A DNA stretch of 64,000 nt, taken from assembly GCA_020631735.1 (NCBI GenBank), contig CM036168.1, forward strand, positions 99,118,932 to 99,182,931, in the 5' to 3' direction. Below the pieces are notes generated by a model. The model made no database searches. It worked only from the letters and a program-made list of their open reading frames with translations, and was not told the DNA's origin. Shown one piece after another: positions 21,177 through 30,824 of this stretch; position 1 is the first letter of the stretch, and the number at the start of each line of letters is the position of its first letter. The translations under genes and the position numbers were made by a program. The stretch comes from Saccharum officinarum (taxonomy: Eukaryota; Streptophyta; Magnoliopsida; Poales; Poaceae).

Positions 21177-22768
21177 CTAGGGGAACATGATATGATGCCT
21201 CGGTGAATGGTTAACCAATCCATGATATCTAGGTTGGTGGAAGGTAACAGGGTTAAATCGGCTTTAAAGATAAGACCCTCGATGGTAAGACTCACTCCCT
21301 TACAGATGTGGGTGCTTTTTAAGTCTCTTAAGGGCGAGCTGGTAATGATAGGCTTCTCACGTGGGGTTACGGGCAGGCCAAACTCTCGTGCAAACTTGGT
21401 TGATATGTATGAACAAGTTGCTCCAGAGTCAAAAAGAACTGATGCAGTATTGCCATTAACTAGAAACATACCGTACACGACGTCTGGTGCAGCCTGTGTT
21501 TCCTTGGCATCCAGATGGTTGAGACGTCCACGGGTAGCAGACCCCTTGAACTGAGACTTCTGAACAGCTGAATTCTGAGGGCATTCAGCGGCCCTGTGAC
21601 CCGGTTGGCCACAAGCGAAGCAGGTGAAAGGTGCACCGCCTGTAGGGGTTGGCGTGGGTGCCTTCCATTTTCCATTGCCTGGTGCGGAGCGGTTCTGTGT
21701 TGGGCGTTCATTCACAGAGCGGGAATGGTTGAAACGGTCATGGGTGTTACGATCCTGAGCATAACGATCTCGGGTGTAACGATCCTGAGCAGGGCGAGAG
21801 TTTTTGGTGAAGTAGCCTCCATTTCCCCTACCTGATCCAGGGTTGTCATCCCTGTTGTAGTGAGAGCGTTCCCTAGATGGTGCATCTCTGTGGATCCTCT
21901 TGCGATCACGGCTACGGAGGGACTCCTCAGGTTTTCGCTTCCTTCCCTTGTACTCCTCTCCAGCTTCATCACGGTCCTTCTCAATCTAAATGCAGCGATC
22001 CACCAGAGCACGTAATGTGTTACTCTCAATACCGCCAAATTTCAGTTTGATGTGCGGGTTAAGCCCCTTGCGGTAATAGTACAGCTTCTCCTTTTCAGAG
22101 TTCACAACATAGGAAGGTGCATAGCGCAAAAGGTTGGTGAAACGAGTAGTGTACTCGATCACTCTGTCTTTTCCTATCTTGATGTTGTGAAACTCCTCAG
22201 CTTTGGTCTCCATGATACCCTTGGGAATGTGGTACTCAGTGAATGCTTCGGCGAACTCTTCCCACGAGATGTTGGCAGGGTCCTCATGGGAGTCACTGAA
22301 ACTGTCCCACCAGGCGCGTGCTGCACCTGTGAGCTGGTGTGCGGCAGCTCCAACACACTCATCGTCGGTGAATGTAGTGAGATCAAGCTTCTTCTCCATT
22401 TCCTTAAGCCAGTCATCGGCTACCAACGGGTCAGGGTCGGTGCCATCATAGGTAGGTGGTCTTAGCTTCAGGAGACCTTCTAGCTTTCTCTGGAAATCAT
22501 TCTGCTGACCTCCTTGGCGACGATTGGCTCCTTCAACAAGAGCTGCAAGAAGCTGGGTCTGCTGCGCCATCACTTCTGCCAGGTTCGGTGGTGGTGGCGG
22601 CGGGATGTTCTCCTCGACAGGTGGCGGGGTATTCTTCAAGTCGAAGGGTATCCCTCCACGTCCACGGCCACGACCACGGCCACGGTTGTTGTCACCACGG
22701 CCCCTATTAGGTTCGGGGATGGGCGCACGCCCTCAATTCATTAGGCGATTCAATCGGCGGTTCGGCAT
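21177..22768 (-). pseudogene. Tekay element D gag and protease N-terminal part, interrupted by element C
   Basis: Read leftward from an ATG at 22768. A proline-rich start (stop TGA near 22733) leads into the Gag core (RPPTYDGTDPDPLVADDWL; GAARAWWDSF), an arginine-rich linker with a TAG at about 21986, a CCHC zinc knuckle CFACGQPGHRAAEC (about 21600), and a protease with catalytic VLFDSGATCSYIS (about 21440). The protease frame is cut at 21177 after ISCSP by the LTR of element C. This gag and protease type with DSGATCS belongs to the Tekay/Del chromoviruses. The missing protease continuation is found at 5063-5145 on the opposite strand. Confidence 0.88.
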
Positions 22769-23081
22769 CTGTAATACGGATCATTGAAATTTTAGTGCTT
22801 GTGCCAAGGTGCTTTATAATTCAATATGATTACATGATTTTTGATGATTTAAATTAGAACAATTATACTATCCAACACTCATTACAAAGAAGCGACAAGA
22901 TCCAAAAGATGCCATAAGATCCAAAAACATTCATTACAAGGGTTTGATTGCATAGCATCATCTTTAGCAGCTACACTAGAAGATGTGCGAGAATCGTGCT
23001 ACGCATAGTCTCATAAATCATCTCATAAGGGGGTACAACTCATGGAAACTTTAGACATAACTCATGATCACGCAGGGTCAC
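22769..23081. other. Leader between the extra ORF and gag of element D
   Basis: AT-rich stretch of 313 bp inside element D. I see no reading frame, promoter or repeat in it. Confidence 0.5.
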
Positions 23082-24305
23082 CTACTCTAACTCGTACACC
23101 GCGACTGGGATATGACTGTCCTCGACCTCGATCTCTTCGTCAGACTTGTGGAGTCGGGATACGTACTTCAAGGCCTCAGCAAGCTCCTCGGTAGCCTTGG
23201 CTCCAGGTAGGGTAGGGCAGGCGTCTAGGTTGAGGCGAGTCGGGGCTAACTCAAACTCTTCTATCCTAGGCTTTGTCTTGCTACGGATCTCCTTAGGTAG
23301 TTGATCCCACATACCCTTTATTTCCCTGAGACGTTTCCTGTCAGACTTCTGCCAAGCCTGCCAAGTCCTCTCACACTTGTCCTGTAGGTACTCGGTCTGC
23401 CTGAGTGCCTCGATCAGGTGACCCTGGTTGTGAACGGCCTTCTTCCTGAACTCCTCTAGCTCCTGAGTCAGGGTCTTGTTCCGAGATTGGATCTTCAGCA
23501 TACCAATCCCCTTAGATCTCTCTCTGTCTCCCATGCGGTTGAACTCGGCCTTCTTGTCATCCAACTCACTCTGTAATTCCAAGACCTTGCTATCGAGGTA
23601 GCAATTCCTGTTGCCTAGGTCGACTACTTTGTCCTGTAAGTCAGCGACCTTGGCTCTGTGGTCCTCCTCACGACGGTTGAGCTCATCCTATAGCTTGGCA
23701 ATTATCTCCAGTAGTCTAGCTCGCTCATGTGCTCCCAATGAATCTCACTCCTGGTACTCCCACCAGAGGGCCTGGTCCTAACGTCTCTTCTGCTCCAGCT
23801 GGGTCACGTACCTGTCCTGCTCTAGTAGGTGAATAGCTGAGACACGAAGGCATTTGTCCTCCTCGGCAAGGATAACTCTGCCTGCTGTGAAACTCTGCTC
23901 ACTGGGGGTAAGGCTGAGGTCGAGGGCCTGGGGAAGTAGACGGAACTCTGTCGTCTTCAGATGCTCGTAGTGGTCCCTCATCACTCTGCGAAGTGCCTTG
24001 TGTGAGATAGCTTGTAGTCCCTCCTCGACTGTGTCCTCTATCGTCATCTCGGTGAAGGCTAGGACGGAAGGTAAGGTGGTGCTAGCTGGGAACTCCACTG
24101 AGGTGGCAATCGGTCCCTCGATTCCTCCTCCCTAAGCTGCTTTGCCCGTGCAGGTGACCTTGATAAGCTCGTCGGGGACACCTAACGTGATGAGAACTCG
24201 GCAGAGGGTCTGTGCAAAACCCCCGAGCTCACGTAGGTCAAGGGTAAGCTTGGTGTGGTCCAGAGGTAGTGGTCCTAGAGGCGGCCAGTCGACGTTCGTT
24301 GCCAT
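23082..24305 (-). pseudogene. Pre-gag extra ORF of Tekay element D (coiled coil, four stops)
   Basis: From an ATG at 24305 (MATNVDWPPLGPLPLDHTKL) one frame of about 407 codons reaches a stop at 23082. It is interrupted only by TAG at about 24132, TAG at about 23778, TGA near 23746 and TAG near 23690, each explicable as a single substitution. The N-terminal half includes LDLRELGGFAQTLCRVLI and TTLPSVLAFTEMTIED. The second half is rich in Glu, Lys and Leu, and looks like a long coiled coil (for example ELEEFRKKAVHNQGHLIEAL). It lies between the primer site and gag, on the element's sense strand. I recognise similar frames in grass gypsy elements but know no function. It is not a known host gene. 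Confidence 0.65.
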
Positions 24306-24460
24306 CTGCATGTTTCAAGGAAATCAGGTGTTAGCAGGTCCATTAATAGAAAAGCCTTGCATAAAAGTAGATGCAGGGTCGGTATATAACCGAAGGAAGG
24401 TTTGTTCACATCCTATTCTATCGTCCATTTCTAAGGGTTTCGTCCTAAGGTCAAGTATGA

Positions 24461-24471
24461 CTCTGATACCA
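24461..24471 (-). promoter_or_regulatory. Primer binding site of Tekay element D, initiator tRNA-Met type
   Basis: The minus strand reads TGGTATCAGAG, complementary to the 3' end of plant initiator tRNA-Met, two bases inside the LTR end (CGTTTCA). This is the usual primer of Tekay/Del chromoviruses. Confidence 0.85.
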
Positions 24472-26340
24472 ACTGAAACGACCTTAATTTCCACGAAGGG
24501 AAATCCACAGAGTCAAAGTGTATTAAGACCGCGATGGATCTTATTACCCAAATTCCAGTCGAATACCACATCCATACAACGATAATATCATAGTACAAAT
24601 AGTGCGGAATTACATAAATTATTACATCGCCGCATTGGCGGAAACGAAAGTAGCATTTAATCAGAACAGCTTGAAGATAAGATCGCCAAACTCGAGCGTA
24701 GGCACGAACCCCTCAACCAACAAACTCCTCGAAGCTATACTCAGTAGAACCTGTGCCAAAAACTTATAAGTACGATTTGTACTGGCCACTCCCATCCCTA
24801 TGAGCATTGCTTTGTAGGTTTGGATCCAACATGGTTGTATTCAAAAGAAACCTATAGGGCTGGGGCTTCCTATGCAGTAGCATATCAAGTGTATAATATA
24901 ATTGATCAAGTTTTAACACCATTCCCACACTCGATCCACTCCGTTCCCTTTTCTGAGCCAGGTTACGATCCAGGGATCAACATACCACCAACTCCACACT
25001 ATTCCACACCATCGCTCAATCGACAGGCCAACTCCCTCTCGGCACTGTCTCAAAGCCTGTAGCCCCTGGCTAAGACCGACACTCTCTTTTGGGGGAAGAA
25101 GAGAAGGACTCATCTCTCTATCTAGTTTAAGCGAAACCCAGGAAAGGTCCATAGCCGATGAGTCGGCACATGTATCGATCGATCAACCATACACTCTGTA
25201 GAGGTTTTACATAACCACAAGATCCGCCTTCCTTGCTGACCGTCATCATCCGGGCTGATTCCGGCTGCTTGCTAGCCTAGGATAATGCCACTCTACCATT
25301 CAGCCCTGGTTCACCCCAAGTCGAGTCTGGGGTGGCTGAAACTGTGAGTCATGAGCCGGGTCCACAAGGTCTCCATGAAGTCTTGGTAGGGTGTGGGGGG
25401 AAATCCTCTGTACCCCGTACCTCCTTACACTGTCCGCTATCAACCTAGCAGTAGTGGCAAAATCCTACCAAGTAGTCCAGCCATCCCGCACCATATAGGG
25501 CGAGTGGTACGTAAGGCTTCCCGGTGAATCTGAGTACTAGTAAGTCCTTAGGGATGACCAAGCCAAAATGTCTCCATCAGGGTTTTCTTTACCGTGCCAC
25601 CACAGCACCTCCAACCCGGGCTCCACCCATCACAGGTTCACAACCAGGTCCACCTCATATACCTTTTACCCACCACAGGTATACATTTCCAGGGGTGCCC
25701 AGGTAGCATCCCATGGTAAGACTTGCCCCAGGCTCGTCATATACTCTAACTTGGTCGACTCAACCCTCACCCTCCACACACCCAAGTCATACACGCAGCA
25801 CTCTCCCCAAAGTCCAGGTAACACCAGTTTCCACCACGCACATAGTATAAGCGTAGTAGAAGTATACATAAGGAATTATAGAGCAATAAGCGTGTGTCTA
25901 GCCTATAGCAGGGTATGCAGGGGTAAGGTTGCGTCAATGTAAAGGCTTTCAAGCGAGCATACTACCATGCAAATCCTACCATAAAGTTGAGTAAAGCGAT
26001 AGCAGTTCTATATTAGCCATTCGTAATAGGTGCTATGATATTTGGGTGGGATGTGGCACCTTCAGTGTAGTCGTCTCCGTTCTCCTCACGGTCCTCGTCC
26101 GTCAGGTTCTCCTCCGAGTCTGTATCGTTTGCATTATAGTCGCGTTAGCGACGTCTATAGAATAGCACAAAGAAGCAATGAAAATTCAAAAGAGCCAAAT
26201 TCACTCAAACATGGGTTTATTGCGTAGAGCTTGATTTTAGATGAATTTTTGTCCTGGTTTCGTATTTTTCCGAGGTCGTATGAATTAGTTATGAATTTCT
26301 GAAGTTTAAATTATTTCTGAAATTGGATAAAGGCTGGATT

Positions 26341-26950
26341 AATCCTGGGCTGACACGTGTCGTGCTGTGGTTGGCCCACGTGGCTAGCTGACGTCAGCAT
26401 GACATCAGCATGATGGTTCCGAGCTGACAGGTGGGGCCCAGCTGACGTCAGCATGACGTCATCAACGTCGTCAGCTCCGACAAGTGGGTCCAGGGACTCT
26501 TGGGTCACTGACATGTGGGTCCAGTCAAAGTCAACGTTGGTCAACGTTGAGTCAACGGTCAACGGTCAGCGGTCAACAGTCAGGGTCACTAACATGTGGA
26601 CCTGGTCTGCTGACGTCAGCCGCTGATGTCAGCGTGACGTCAGCATGACGTCACCTCGGTTGTGCTGGCTTCTGACATGTGGGTCATACGTGACGTCAGC
26701 GTCTGAAGTGTGGGTCCAGGGTGTCCGTGTCACCGACCGGTGGGGTCAGGGTGCTGTCGTCATCAGCTGACGTTATCATGACGTCAGCGTGATGTCACTG
26801 TGGCAATCCCACCACTGACGTGTGGGTCCCGCGTGATGTCATCGCGACGTCAGCATGACGTCACCATCTGACGTGTGGGTCCAACAACTCTGTGTCGCTG
26901 ACATGTGGGGCCAGGTCAACAGTCAACGTTGACCGGTCAACGGTCAACTC
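26341..26950. repeat. Array of TGACGTCA and W-box motifs in the LTR of D
   Basis: Nine exact TGACGTCA palindromes (first at 26389, last at 26856), several one-base variants, and about eleven GTCAA (W-box core TTGAC on the other strand) grouped at 26525-26575 and 26910-26950. CACGTG occurs near 26355 and 26377. The background phrase TGACRTGTGGGTCC also recurs, so the array arose partly by duplication. Confidence 0.85.
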
Positions 26951-28216
26951 AGGTCGGGTCCAAACTGGGCCGGTTGGGCTCGGGTTGGGCCGGTCCGGGC
27001 CAGACACGTGGCAAGCTGTGACGCTGCCACGTCACGGCCGTGGGCTCTTATTGGGCCTCGGGTTCACGCTGTGGGCGTGGGCTCGGCTCACGGTGGACCC
27101 AAGTTCACGGTCCATGGACCGCAGACTGGTCTACGATGAACCGAGTCCTTTGACTGCTTCTTTTGGCACGGCTCATATGCACCGAGTTCACGCAGGAGTG
27201 TCAGCGAGGAGGGGGTGTTCCCCTGTTTTTCTCCCGCGGTGGTGCTCTTGCCGGCGGCGAGCTGGCTGTGAGCCCCCGCGCCGGCGCTGGTGTCCGATTA
27301 GGGTGGGGAAATGCTTCCCCGGGCCATGGCGACTGCGTCTGCGGGATCAAGGTGGCGACTAGAGCTTCCCAAGGTGCTGGCCATGGCGAGCGGCGGCTTG
27401 GCGACGCCGGAGCGCGTGGGCAGGGCTGCAGCGTCGGTGAGAGGGTCATCGGAGGGGCGCGTGAGCTTCACGGACCCTCAGCGGTCATCATGGGTGAGTT
27501 AACGGGGCTCCCTGAGCTCCCAAAGGCTCTGGCCATGGCGGTGGGTTGTCACGGAGGCGCCTCAATGCTCTGACAGTGCGCGAACGTCGACACAAGATTC
27601 CAGTGGCTTCCTACTTCAGCCTAGGGTCGCGCGGGGTGTCTTAGGATGCGGTGGTTCGACCCAGGGTGCTAACGGCTCCAAACTCCTGATGGGGTGCGTG
27701 CGAGATCCTCGTCGTGGCCGCGCTCTAGCCGCGGCGCACGTGCGCTGTGCGTGAACCGCAAAGGCTTTCTCGAGCATGTGTGCTCGATGTCGCCCCACCT
27801 CGGTGCTTCTACGTGTTCGTGGTGTGCGAACGGTAATGTGGAGTCTAGGTGCAAGGTGTGCACTGCAAGGGCGCGGTGCGTTCATGGAGGTCTAGCGAAC
27901 CCATGGGCTAGGAGGGGTCTCAGCGGCATACGGCTCACCGTCGGTGTTGAGGGCGAGAGGATAGTGGTGCAGTGGCGGGTTGTGGCCGTGTAGCTCCGGA
28001 AGCCGTGCAGTGCCGACCCTGCGACCGTGATGAGGACGACCGCGTCTCCCTCGGCTCCGGCAGCTCCGAAGGTGTTCCGATGGCGCCTTCCCCTGTTTTT
28101 CTCCTTCCCTCCTTCCTCCCTTGGTTCTCTTTCTCTTGGCTCGGGTGTGCAGAGGGTAGCCACCCGGTGGTGGCGGGGCATTGAGAGCTTGGGTGCTAGG
28201 GTGATCGGGGCTAGGC

Positions 28217-28223
28217 CTTTATA
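28217..28223 (-). promoter_or_regulatory. Candidate TATA box of the LTR of D
   Basis: The minus strand reads GGCTATAAAGGCC, about 850 bp from the LTR start. If this is the true core promoter, U3 is about 0.85 kb and the TGACGTCA array lies in the transcribed leader. Confidence 0.45.
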
Positions 28224-29075
28224 GCCGAACGCCAAGCTTCCATGGCGGTTTCGGGCGAACGGCGGCAGATGCGCGAGGCGCATCCAACGGTAGCGTGAGG
28301 TTGCGTGGGTACGGCGCTAGGCGGGGGACAAGACCTTGCCCGGTGCGTGATCCCCTGGCCCACTCTTGCAGGTGCTGTCGAGGCTTGGTCGGGCGCAGAT
28401 GAAGGCGTGGGGAAGAAGACGACCCTGTGGCGAGTGGATCCGTCTTGACAGTGGCAGCAAGCGAAGCGGGGAAGCGCGCGGGTGTGAGCGACGTGCGCTG
28501 ACACGTGGGGCCAAGCGGCAGCGGCAGCGGGCGAAGCTGGGCGCGCGGGCGGGTAGTGGTCACCTGGGCCGGCAGCTGGGCCACGCGTGTGCGCGCTGGA
28601 GCTGGCCGCTTGAGCGGTGGCTTGGGCTGGATTGCTGGGCCGAGCCGCTGGGCTGCGAGGCAGGCCTAGTCTTTTGCTTCTCCTTTCCTTTTCCTTTTTC
28701 TGATTTGATTTCTTTTCCATCATTTGAATTCAAATTTGGTTTGAAATTTGAATTCCAAATTGATGTAATTTAGGGAATTGATGTAACCAATTATGGTGTG
28801 TTTCTTAGAAAATGTTGCTAAGCATAACAAATAGAGAAAAGAAAATCCAAATCACAATTTGAGTTAACAATGTATGCAACATTTCATTTGTTAGAATTTA
28901 AATAAACATAATTGGTGTTAGGCATGCTATGCTTATGCGCTAACTTGGGTTGGGTTAGACCTAATGCATCTCTTAGGTTGGGTTACCATACATGACACTC
29001 ATCATCACATGGAAGTTTTGAGAAATTTTTTTTGGTAGTTGGTATTTTTGGTGTGTAGATTCTTGGGTTGTTACA

Positions 29076-30030
29076 AGCAAGTTCCCCATCCTAGTGGTAG
29101 ATGAGTTTCTCGATGAATTATCCGAAGCCAAGTGGTTTTCTTGCTTGGACTTGCGGGCTAGTTTTAATCAAATTAGATTGGCGCCTGGTGAAGAGCATAA
29201 AACAGCTTTCCAAACTCATTGGGGCCAGTTCGAGTTCACGGTGATGACATTTGGCTTGACTGGTGCTCCTAATACTTTTTCAAGGTGCAATGAACAGTAC
29301 CCTCCATCCTCTTTTGCGCAAGTGCACGCTGGTCTTCTTTGATGACATTCTAGTCTACAGCCACACTCTAGCGGAGCATGTTCAGCACCTTCGACAAGTC
29401 TTCACTCTGTTATCCTAGGATAAGTAGAAAGTTAAGTTTAGCAAATGCGGCTTCGCCAAGCAATCCATCGCCTATCTCGAACATATCGTGGGTGCTCAAG
29501 GTGTTTCCAGTTTCCACTGACCCCAGTAAGATCGACGCAGTGCATCAGTGGCCCCAACCACAGAACATCAAGGACCTGCGTAGGTTCCTGGGATTAGCAG
29601 GATATTACCGCAAGTTCGTCGGGAACTTTGCGGTGCTGGCTCGCCCTCTCACTAATCTGCTCAAGAAGGGAACATTATTTGTTTGGACTCCCGACCACCA
29701 GGCCGCTTTCGAAGCTCTCAAGTCTTCTCTGGTGTCTGCCCCAGTTCTAGCTCTCCCCAATTTTTCCAAACCATTCCATATCCAGACTGATGCCTGTGAT
29801 TCTGGTGTGGGCGCAGTTCTATTACAAGAGGGTCACCCTTTGGCCTTTGTCAGCAAGGCACTCGGTCCTCGGACACGCAACTTGTCAACATATGACAAAG
29901 AGTTTTTGGCAATCTTAGTCGTAGTGGAACAATGGCGAGCCTACTTGTAGCATAGTGAGTTCACCATTTTTACAGATCAGCGCAGTCTGATGCACATTAC
30001 CGATCAGCGCTTGCAAACTCCCTGGCAGCT
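29076..30030 (+). pseudogene. Chromovirus element E reverse transcriptase and RNase H, 5' part removed by D
   Basis: Plus-strand pol fragment. It begins inside the reverse transcriptase (KFPILVVDEFLDELSEAKWF, SCLDLRASFNQIRL), with an FFDDILVYS catalytic box near 29340 in a different frame. It continues to the RNase H (HIQTDACDSGVGAVLLQEG, about 29790). Several frameshifts and stops are present, for example TAG at 29948 after EQWRAYL. The start at 29076 is the insertion point of element D. The style matches Reina-like chromoviruses, which I infer from the pol sequence and the C-terminal domain further right. Confidence 0.82.
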
Positions 30031-30815
30031 AACCCTGTACATGGGCCGGTTTGTAACCAACCCAACCCGTGAACCAGGCCAGAGCAAACCGCACTCAAAG
30101 CCCATGTCCGGGTTGGTTTTGTACGGTTCCAAACCGCTTAGCCTGTCAGTTAGTTATCTTCTTCCTCCTGCCGCTGTTCACTCATCCGGTTCATCTTTTT
30201 CTTGGTGCGGTAGACCTTCCAGAGCTTGCCGAGCACCATGTTGACCCACTCGACGGACTTCTTGCGCTGCAGGTCCGTCTCCTCGAGGAAGAGGGAGAAG
30301 CTCGGGGTGGGCACCTGCGGCCAGAAGCCGTTGACCTTGAGCTCACGCTCGGCGCGGTGGCGCTTGCGCAGCGTCCAGAGCTTGTCGAAGGCGGCGCCGA
30401 CGAAGAAGAAGAGGGCGAAGAGGCCGACGACGGAGCGGCTGACGAGGGGCACCAGGAGCGGGTGGATGATGCCGAGCTAGCTGCGGAGCTTGGAGACGAG
30501 CGGGTCCTCCCCTCCTTGGTAGGTCCCCGCGGCCGTGACTGAGAAGGGCGCCGCGGCGGCGGAGGAGGAGGTGGAGGTGGAGGGGGCGGGGGCCTCGGGT
30601 GGGAGCCTGTTGGCGGGGACCGGCGCCGAGCGCTTGTGGGGAACGGCGGCAGCTCAGGGGACGGGAAGGCGTCGGCATCGAGGAGACCTTGTTGACTAGG
30701 CACAAACCGTGAAAGCCGTGGAAACCGGCGTAACCAAACCGCGTATGTTTGACATGAGACGGGCTGGGTCGGGTTTACCCATGAAACCGCAAAACCCGGA
30801 CCATGTACAGGCTGA
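30031..30815. mobile_element. Pack-type DNA transposon (probably MULE) carrying a host gene fragment
   Basis: A 785-bp insertion splits the RNase H of element E. Both sides carry CTGGCAGCT (30022-30030 and 30816-30824), a 9-bp target duplication. Without the insert and one duplication copy the RNase H frame reads across. The ends share a short inverted repeat, CCTGTACATGG at 30034-30044 and its complement at 30801-30811, followed by CCGG and GTTT-type sequence. A 9-bp duplication favours Mutator-like elements; hAT (8 bp) remains possible. It encodes no transposase, so it is non-autonomous. Most of the interior is a minus-strand gene fragment. Confidence 0.8.
30191..30655 (-). pseudogene. Captured fragment of an NTMC2-type (N-terminal TM, SMP/C2) protein gene
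   Basis: The minus strand has a coherent frame from about 30655: PVPANRLPPEAPAP, a serine/alanine-rich stretch, GTYQGGEDPLVSKLRS, one TAG at 30477-30479, then GIIHPLLVPLVSRSVVG. A hydrophobic segment follows (LFALFFFVGAAF), then WTLRKRHRAERELKVNG, FWPQVPTPSFSLFLEE and KSVEWVNMVLGKLWKVYR. The membrane anchor followed by EWVNMVLGKLW matches the start of the SMP domain in plant NTMC2T5/T6 proteins, which tether membranes. Only the first exon-like part is present; after VYR the similarity ends. The GC content contrasts with flanking E. It is a transduplicated fragment and probably not a working gene. Confidence 0.7.
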
Positions 30816-30824
30816 CTGGCAGCT

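Larger units (their letters stand above)
24474..29075 (-). repeat. 5' LTR of Tekay element D (4602 bp)
   Basis: In element sense it starts TGTAACAACCCAAGAATC (29075) and ends GGTCGTTTCA (24474), next to the primer site. It is a different subfamily from the Tekay LTRs at 5146, 48372 and 52824. It includes a GC-rich block at about 26950-28670, a TATA box at 28217-28223, and a cis-element array at 26341-26950. The right flank AGCAA (29076-29080) lies inside the reverse transcriptase of element E, which D interrupts. ORFs within the LTR are not supported as genes. Confidence 0.85.

Noticed and set aside
24142..24585. 147-codon plus-strand ORF at the element D LTR edge
   Set aside because: It runs antisense through the pre-gag ORF, primer site and LTR end; no homology.
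26341..26950. CRISPR-like repeat array
   Set aside because: The repeats are 8-bp palindromes at irregular spacing in a plant LTR; no cas gene or regular spacer.
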